64,000 bases of DNA. Origin: Coniella vitis. Taxonomy: Eukaryota; Ascomycota; Sordariomycetes; Diaporthales; Schizoparmaceae. Shown piece after piece: positions 58,603 to 64,000 of this stretch (within the stretch, counting starts at the first letter, position 1; every line of letters starts with the position of its first letter). The DNA lies in assembly GCA_011317545.1 (NCBI GenBank), contig WUJK01000001.1, positions 1,054,001 through 1,118,000 of the forward strand, in the 5' to 3' direction. Made by a program: the position numbers and the translations under genes. Under the pieces are notes generated by a model. That model saw only the letters and a program-made list of their open reading frames with translations, made no database searches and was not told the origin of the DNA.

Positions 58603-60371
58603 GGAGTGATGTATGATGCCAGTGTTCACCGTGGATAGGAAACACAGAGCTTGGAAAGATTCGCGAGGAATGCTTTGCAAACTCGTTGACGGGGCTGGCA
58701 CGTTGAGTCACGAAGGTGTTGATATCCACGTCGGTGCCAATCTTGAGAGCAAACATCGACTGGAAAGGGATACATTAGAAGTCTGCGTTGCAGAGTGGGG
58801 ACGAATACCTGACAGTCGACTGCAATATTCACACGGATATTCGTGACGAAGCACGGCTTGCCCGGTTCTTTGAACTTCCGGTTGTTTAAGAGTTGCTTTC
58901 CCTTGTGGTGACCTACGCTTGAGCTTCGTAATGGTCGATTGCTAAGGTCTGTTCACTCGTTTTAGAAGCGCGGCAGATAGCGCTTTGCCCACCGTTTTGA
59001 GTCCTGCGCGGCACTGTTTCCGGTCGAAAGGATCATCGCCTTCCACATGTCGACTGCCCGCTCATATATACAATTCAGGCTAGCATCAAGCAGTCTCAGA
59101 TTCCTGCGAGTTTGACATATCACGCCTGGGACGTGCTGCAGCCTGCAGGTCTCGGGGTGTTCTCACACAACCCAGCCACGCCCTGATATTGACTAGTACA
59201 GATATCTTGCTGGCACGCGGCCCCAGCTACAAGCACGCAAAATAGATCCCCAGGCTGGGAAGCCGTCTTATCCAGACCCGCAGCTCGACCACGTGTGGCA
59301 GGCCTCTATACTTCACGCCGGATTATACATATCTTCTCTCCTTGTTTTATTCGTAACCTACGCTCTCTAGTACGACCCGCGACTTCTACCACCGCAAAGA
59401 CTCTTCTACAGAGTACAGCTTATGTAGTAATGGCTTGCATAGCACTAGTCCGAGCGCATGGAAGCGAGGTAGCACATTTTGCAAGAGGCCCGCCGGATCG
59501 TACCACCTAACCTCTGGGTCTTATCTTTTGCCACGGCAAAGTGCAGGTTTTGAATGTTTCTTTTTGTTCTTTTTGTGCTTTGCGGACCGAAGATAAGCAT
59601 AACAGTCATTGCTTTTACCGGGTCAGCTACTATCAACTCGCTCCATGAGGTATAATGGAATCGATATACAAGTCTTTTGTATGTGCAACTCCTAGATAAC
59701 AGAGCCAGGATATTTTTAAGATTGATCAAATATGGGCTCATTGATTCTTGATGCTTTTGAGAAACAATGCCTCGCTGGGTACCGCTTTTACGTCAAAATG
59801 TCCCCGCAATAGGCAGGCAGGAGTTTCACTGCATTTCTGTCTCATGTGAAGACGTCACTTGATGCACGGCGAACGCGACCTATATTGCTTCTTGCGGGCC
59901 TTGCCACCATACTACTGGATAACAACTATGTAAAGCCTCAAGGTATACTCAGGTAATGAGGACCTTGACCGCTTTAACGCGGGAAGTAGTATAACCTCAG
60001 AGCAGCCAGCAGGCGAGACACGAAGGTGGGGGCAAGGGGGGGGGGGGGGCTTCATAGCATGAGGCTCTGCGGTCTAGTGTTAGCATATAGCCTGATCATA
60101 CTCTGGCGAACAATAATGGCTAATTTGTAATTGTGATAGATATCGTTGTTTTCCTTTTTCTGATTACACGGAATACAGGAGGTGGAAGCATTTGATTAGT
60201 TGCCAATACGGTATCGAGAAGGTAATCTATTCCTTTATTATCCTACCCAGCATTTTGTTCCGGTACCTTTGCTTTGGCTCTTGATTGCACGTATAGCAAG
60301 GCAGATCGCTAACCCGCGTATCTATAGAGCCAGTAATTAATTACCCTGAAATTATCAACGACGTGCCAGAA
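58603..60371. other. Intergenic, no gene recognised
   Basis: Only shadow frames below 100 codons are present. A 14-base poly-G tract lies at 60036-60049. The last 150 bp before the collagen-like gene are AT-rich. Confidence 0.5.
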
Positions 60372-61163
60372 ATGTTTCTTAGGTCGAGGGCGGCAGGAGA
60401 CCGCGACTCATCTCAGACAGCCTTGATTGTGTTTGGGGTTGTTTTCGTTTTGAGTCTCCTTGCTCTCGCCTGCTTCTTATACTTTAACTCCCCGAAACCC
60501 AAGCGTCGCCCTGTTTGTATTGTTGGATCTCAAGGGTCTCCAGGACGCGCCGGGTCTCCTGGACCGCCTGGACCTGCTGGAGAGCCTGGAATTGACGGAG
60601 AGCCTGGACCACCTGGAGAGTCTGGCCCTGCTGGACCGCCTGGACCGCCTGGACCGCCTGGACCGCCTGGACCGCCTGGACCTGCTGGGCCTCCTGGGCC
60701 GCCGGGTAGGGATGGGCGAGATGGGCTTCCGGGTCCTGCGGGAGCTGCCGGGACACCAGGCCGGGATGGGCGAGATGGCACTCCCGGTGTGCCGGGCAGG
60801 GACGGGCGGGATGGATCTCCCGGTGTGCCGGGTAGGGACGGGCGAGATGGATCTCCCGGTGCGCCGGGCAGGGACGGGCAAACTGGACCAACCGGGCCTG
60901 CTGGGCCTGCTGGGCCGTCGGGCAGCGACGGGCAAGATGGGATTCCTGGACCACCAGGAGCTCCTGGCGAGCGTGGCGAGAGAGGACGAGATGGGCGCGC
61001 CCGTTGTAGAAGAGCTTCTCTATCTCCACAAAGTTTGGCCAGCAACCAGAGTGAGTCAAAATCAATGGAAGGCCGCGCATATTCACGTCAGAGGTCACAA
61101 AATGGAGTCAGGGTTACAACACGCCAGTCATCACACGTGGTGTATAATATGAGCAGAAATTAA
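60372..61163 (+). CDS. Membrane-anchored collagen-like protein
   Basis: A single frame of 263 residues runs from the ATG at 60372 (an in-frame GTG 9 bp earlier is not used). A short basic cytoplasmic N-terminus is followed by one strong helix at about 16-38 (LIVFGVVFVLSLLALACFLYF) and a KPKRR stop-transfer cluster, giving a type II anchor or uncleaved signal. From about residue 52, 53 consecutive Gly-X-Y triplets follow without interruption, rich in GPP, with a 12-residue higher-order unit GRDGRDG-S/T-PG-V/A-P repeated. The last 53 residues are Ser/Arg-rich. Such a chain should trimerise into a rod projecting from the membrane into the wall. Metarhizium MCL1 is a fungal collagen-like surface protein but has a different anchor. 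The reading frame is kept intact although the DNA is highly repetitive. Confidence 0.85.
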   Translation: MFLRSRAAGDRDSSQTALIVFGVVFVLSLLALACFLYFNSPKPKRRPVCIVGSQGSPGRAGSPGPPGPAGEPGIDGEPGPPGESGPAGPPGPPGPPGPPGPPGPAGPPGPPGRDGRDGLPGPAGAAGTPGRDGRDGTPGVPGRDGRDGSPGVPGRDGRDGSPGAPGRDGQTGPTGPAGPAGPSGSDGQDGIPGPPGAPGERGERGRDGRARCRRASLSPQSLASNQSESKSMEGRAYSRQRSQNGVRVTTRQSSHVVYNMSRN

Positions 61164-62091
61164 AGGGTATCACTCAGCAAGAAGACGACTTCAAGCTGGC
61201 ACCAGCATCACAAGGAAATCTTTTGAGAACATGGACAATGCTCATGAATAGGGGAAACCGAACGGCCCCTGTTGAAAGTGATAGACACCTCAGCCTTGGT
61301 ATGATAGATATTCTAATGTGTGACATGGTGTATGGTAATCAGGAGTAAAGCCCAACTTAATATGCGTAGGCCTTGATGGGGTTCAGACGAGACGGACAAT
61401 ACCGTCATTCAAAATATAGGGCTACCGTTATTTCTTTTTATAAAGCTTCATTCACGTGAATATCGTTGTTACAGTATGGTATGAAGTCGTTACCTGCCCT
61501 ATTTTTCATATAATAAAATGGAATAAAATGTTAGCAAATTACCTAAATGTTTAAGATGATACAGTATGTGGAATAAGCCAATATGAAATATTGATCATCT
61601 AAGATCATAATATCAAGGAAATTAAGCAAGCTGACAACGCCTGCCTATTTCGACACACAATAAACATTATTGATAGATGGATTGTGTTACGTGTATTTCT
61701 CTCCAGGACATGAATCCTGCAGTGGTAACGCATTACTAGCACGCTCCACCAAGGACACACAAAATATCAGCAAGGCAAAGAAATCCATACTCTCCACCTG
61801 AGAAAAACAAAAACCACCCAATCCCAAATGCATCGCTGAGATTGGCTGCCAACTTGGAGAAAGTGGAGACCGCTGGGCACACCTAGAGAGAAGCATAAGC
61901 ACTACACGATGAGTGCATATCATAGTAAGCATATTAAGGACGAAGATGAAAGAGATAGATTTCTCGACCACAGGTTTCGACATTCTTCCTCGTCAGCCAC
62001 CTGCAGCTGAATCGGGTTGCGAACAGTCATATCCCATCATCCGAATAATCAACGCGTATGTCTTGTTTTCTGCGCAACTGCACCAGTGACC
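61164..62091. other. Intergenic with one doubtful secreted mini-frame
   Basis: No firm gene. On the minus strand at 61788-61687 a 33-codon frame encodes a good signal-peptide-like start (MDFFALLIFCVSLVERASNA) plus 13 residues with one Cys, followed by GTAACA, so it could be the first exon of a small secreted protein. The rest is AT-rich. Confidence 0.4.
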
Positions 62092-63734
62092 ATGACTCTA
62101 CCTGGACTTCAGGCTCAAAAAGTCCGACTCACCGACGGCGCATGGATCGCACCAGATGGCGACTATCAACAGCTCGCAAGAGACCTCTGCGGGGCGGATC
62201 CCCGCTTACGCCAGCAGGATGAGAAGATGGCCCGGTACGGTGTATACTGGTCAAGTCGCCCATGCCGAGTGCTCAGTCTAGAATTCAAAGACACGGATTC
62301 CGATGGCACAAACGGGACAGTCACGTCACACCAATTCACTGACGCCGAGAGCCTAAGAGAGTTTCTGAGCGTGCGCGCAAGTCAGGATGAACGGGCTTCG
62401 CGAGCACCGCATCCTTTGGTTCAGCATAACAGAGTCTATATCGTAGAGGGTGCTAATCGTGATTTCATCGGTGTCTTGGGTCCATTTTTTGGAATCCATC
62501 CCTCTGTGATCGTGGACTACGAGCGGATTACGACGGTTGCGGTGGCGCCTGATCGTGGCCAGTCCAGCCTTCTCTACTCGAATTGGAGTACTCGAGGATA
62601 TCTCTCCTTCAGCTACCAAGAGCTGATCTCGCTCCCGTTCGCTGCTCGCGACAAAGCTCGGGCCCGTTGCCCAGATACTGCCCGCATTATTCGGAGTACA
62701 CGACAAAATGGCAAATATAGCGAGACTGGCATGGTTCACCGACGGTGTGCCTGTTGGACACAGGTTCGGGGGACCAAAAATGGATGGGACAGTATGTTGT
62801 TTGAATCGTGATGTGATACATTGCCTTTACACGCTCAAAATGAAGCTTAGTTCTCTTATTGACCGACCTTTAATTGCTAGGCATTCTATTCTGTGACCCC
62901 CCATTGCGGAAACTGGTCATCTTAGACGAGGGCCCAATGAAAGGCCAGGAGTTGCCAGCGCTGCCTCATCCACCCGGAGATGGGTACATCGATTTCTTCC
63001 CTCCCGAGATCCAGGAGAAATGTCGATCTGGGCCACCTCGGACGTCTATAACAGACGATATGTGCTTCTATCTCACAAAGTATCATGAATATGTGGGGGT
63101 TAATGACGCTGACACTGCGCCTCTCTTCCTCAAGAAGATTATCGCCAGCCATTACACCAAACACTTTGACTTTATGAGAAAGAACATCATGGAGAATTTG
63201 CGGGGAGTGGGCCGTCAGTCCCATTTCGCGTATTCAGATTTGTCGTCAATCGAAGCAAGCTGGAGCGATACCCAGACTTTGGAGCGTCGACTAGGCCATT
63301 TCTATTTGGACCCCAAAGAGATTCTAGTTCAGTTGCGCATTCCACTCGAGGCACCCGATCCACAGAGAGTAACCTCGTGGAAAGACGTGGATGCAGACTT
63401 TCAATTTCTGTACCATCGGTATAATTGGGTCCGAGAGTCTGTCGACAGGGTGAACTCATCCATTACAGGCCTCACCAGTATTGCTGGCAATAGACAAGCA
63501 TTGCGATCTGCGGAGAGGTCGACGCATATTACTTTTATTGGCTTGCTTTTTATCCCTTTGGCATTCATAGCGTCCCTATTCAGCATGGCTGATCCATATG
63601 GACCGGGTCAGGATAAGTTCTGGCTTTACTTTGCTACTGGCATCCCTATTACCATTTTGGTTATGATGATCTATTACATCTTTGATATCATTCTCAAGTG
63701 GTATGAGGCAGCGATCAAATCGGCAAGGAGATGA
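62092..63734 (+). CDS. CorA-like (Mg2+ transporter-fold) membrane protein without GMN
   Basis: Two exons (62092-62791 and 62881-63734) join as GGATGGGACA|GC to give 517 residues. The N-terminal 420 residues are hydrophilic, mixed alpha/beta and then helical (TLERRLGHFYLDPKEILVQL, FQFLYHRYNWVRESVDRVNSSI), as in the cytosolic funnel and stalk of CorA/ZntB proteins. Two helices close the protein: about 450-468 (FIGLLFIPLAFIASLF) and about 480-502 (LYFATGIPITILVMMIYYI). The selectivity motif GMN after the first helix reads SMA. Members of this divergent fungal group lack proven transport activity and may be channels for other ions or signalling proteins. The membrane part is confident; the substrate is not. 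Confidence 0.76.
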
Positions 63735-64000
63735 ATCCTCTTATCGTTGTATCGAGTGTCCAAGAGCAGCCCGGATTTGTCCTGAGAAATATGCCATTCA
63801 AAGCCAATGATACCCTTTTAGAATCCGCGATATGCTTGGATTGGGATGTGTGTGGAGAAGTTCAAGTTCTTGAAGCATCTCGTGGTATGTTTCACTTGAG
63901 AGCTCCTGGATGTGAAGTTCAGGGATCAACTGAGAGGTCCAAAAAGACTTCGTTGCCGAAACGGACGGCCGGAGAGTCGTATGTCGATTCCAATTGTTGA
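63731..64000 (+). CDS. Small frame overlapping the CorA-like stop codon, doubtful
   Basis: An 89-codon frame begins at an ATG overlapping the CorA-like TGA by 4 bases (ATGA) and ends with TGA at the very end of the window. Overlapping starts of this kind are not a normal eukaryotic arrangement, and the product has no recognised domain. It may instead be a downstream exon of a longer isoform or a chance frame. Confidence 0.2.
   Translation: MNPLIVVSSVQEQPGFVLRNMPFKANDTLLESAICLDWDVCGEVQVLEASRGMFHLRAPGCEVQGSTERSKKTSLPKRTAGESYVDSNC

Noticed and set aside
60477..61152. Long plus- and minus-strand frames overlapping the collagen-like gene
   Set aside because: They are shadows of the Gly-X-Y repeat; only the +60372 frame has an ATG, a membrane anchor and collagen periodicity.
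1..64000. CRISPR array, rRNA genes, riboswitches
   Set aside because: No regularly spaced repeats, no rRNA-like sequence and no known riboswitch core were seen; the organism is a eukaryote.
63731..64000. Operon-like ATGA overlap as evidence for coupled translation
   Set aside because: Nuclear fungal genes are not translated this way and the downstream frame has no recognisable protein; the overlap is taken as chance.

Overview
The window looks like a gene-sparse, accessory-type stretch of a filamentous ascomycete chromosome, most likely Sordariomycetes and plausibly Hypocreales. The grounds are short 50-90 bp GT-AG introns in most genes, the gene families present (SAT4/PTH11-type rhodopsin-domain proteins, type-B carboxylesterases, a TRI5-type terpene synthase, allantoate-permease-type MFS carriers) and a large retroelement carrying the C-to-T/G-to-A damage typical of repeat-induced point mutation (RIP). 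Family calls rest on motif recognition by eye; no database search was possible. Exon models were checked for splice-phase continuity unless stated otherwise.

Layout. 1-3 kb: a rhodopsin-domain membrane protein. 3.1-14.6 kb: an AT-rich island made of one RIP-destroyed Ty3/gypsy chromovirus with several LTR copies. Its protease-RT-RNase H block is present twice in direct tandem (offset exactly 2,840 bp), and a RIP-damaged tRNA-like sequence lies behind the integrase/chromodomain part. 15.7-24 kb: a catalase, a foldback MITE nested in a similar larger element, a glutathione S-transferase, a small damaged membrane-protein gene missed by simple ORF calling, and a disordered LEA-like protein with a GC-AG intron. 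24.5-35.7 kb: a secreted carboxylesterase, two further rhodopsin-domain proteins and a small stand-alone chromodomain protein. 38-47 kb: a tail-anchored-looking orphan, a PAP2-type integral membrane enzyme and a TRI5-like sesquiterpene synthase. 47.7-58.6 kb: a second, nine-exon carboxylesterase, an MFS carrier whose frame breaks at GCA-TAA-C, a secreted M20 peptidase, and a divergently transcribed second MFS carrier. 60-64 kb: a membrane-anchored collagen-like protein with 53 uninterrupted Gly-X-Y triplets and a CorA-like membrane protein lacking the GMN motif.

Working together. No complete biosynthetic cluster is evident: the terpene synthase has no P450 or prenyltransferase beside it. Two secreted esterases, a secreted M20 peptidase, two small-molecule carriers, a catalase and a GST fit a nutrient-scavenging and detoxification repertoire; the three rhodopsin-domain proteins and the collagen-like protein fit environment or host-surface interaction. 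That functional reading is inference.

The observations most worth a second look are the intra-element tandem duplication, the +1 frame break in the MFS gene, the collagen-like protein, the nested foldback element, and the hidden membrane-protein gene at 21.6-22.2 kb.
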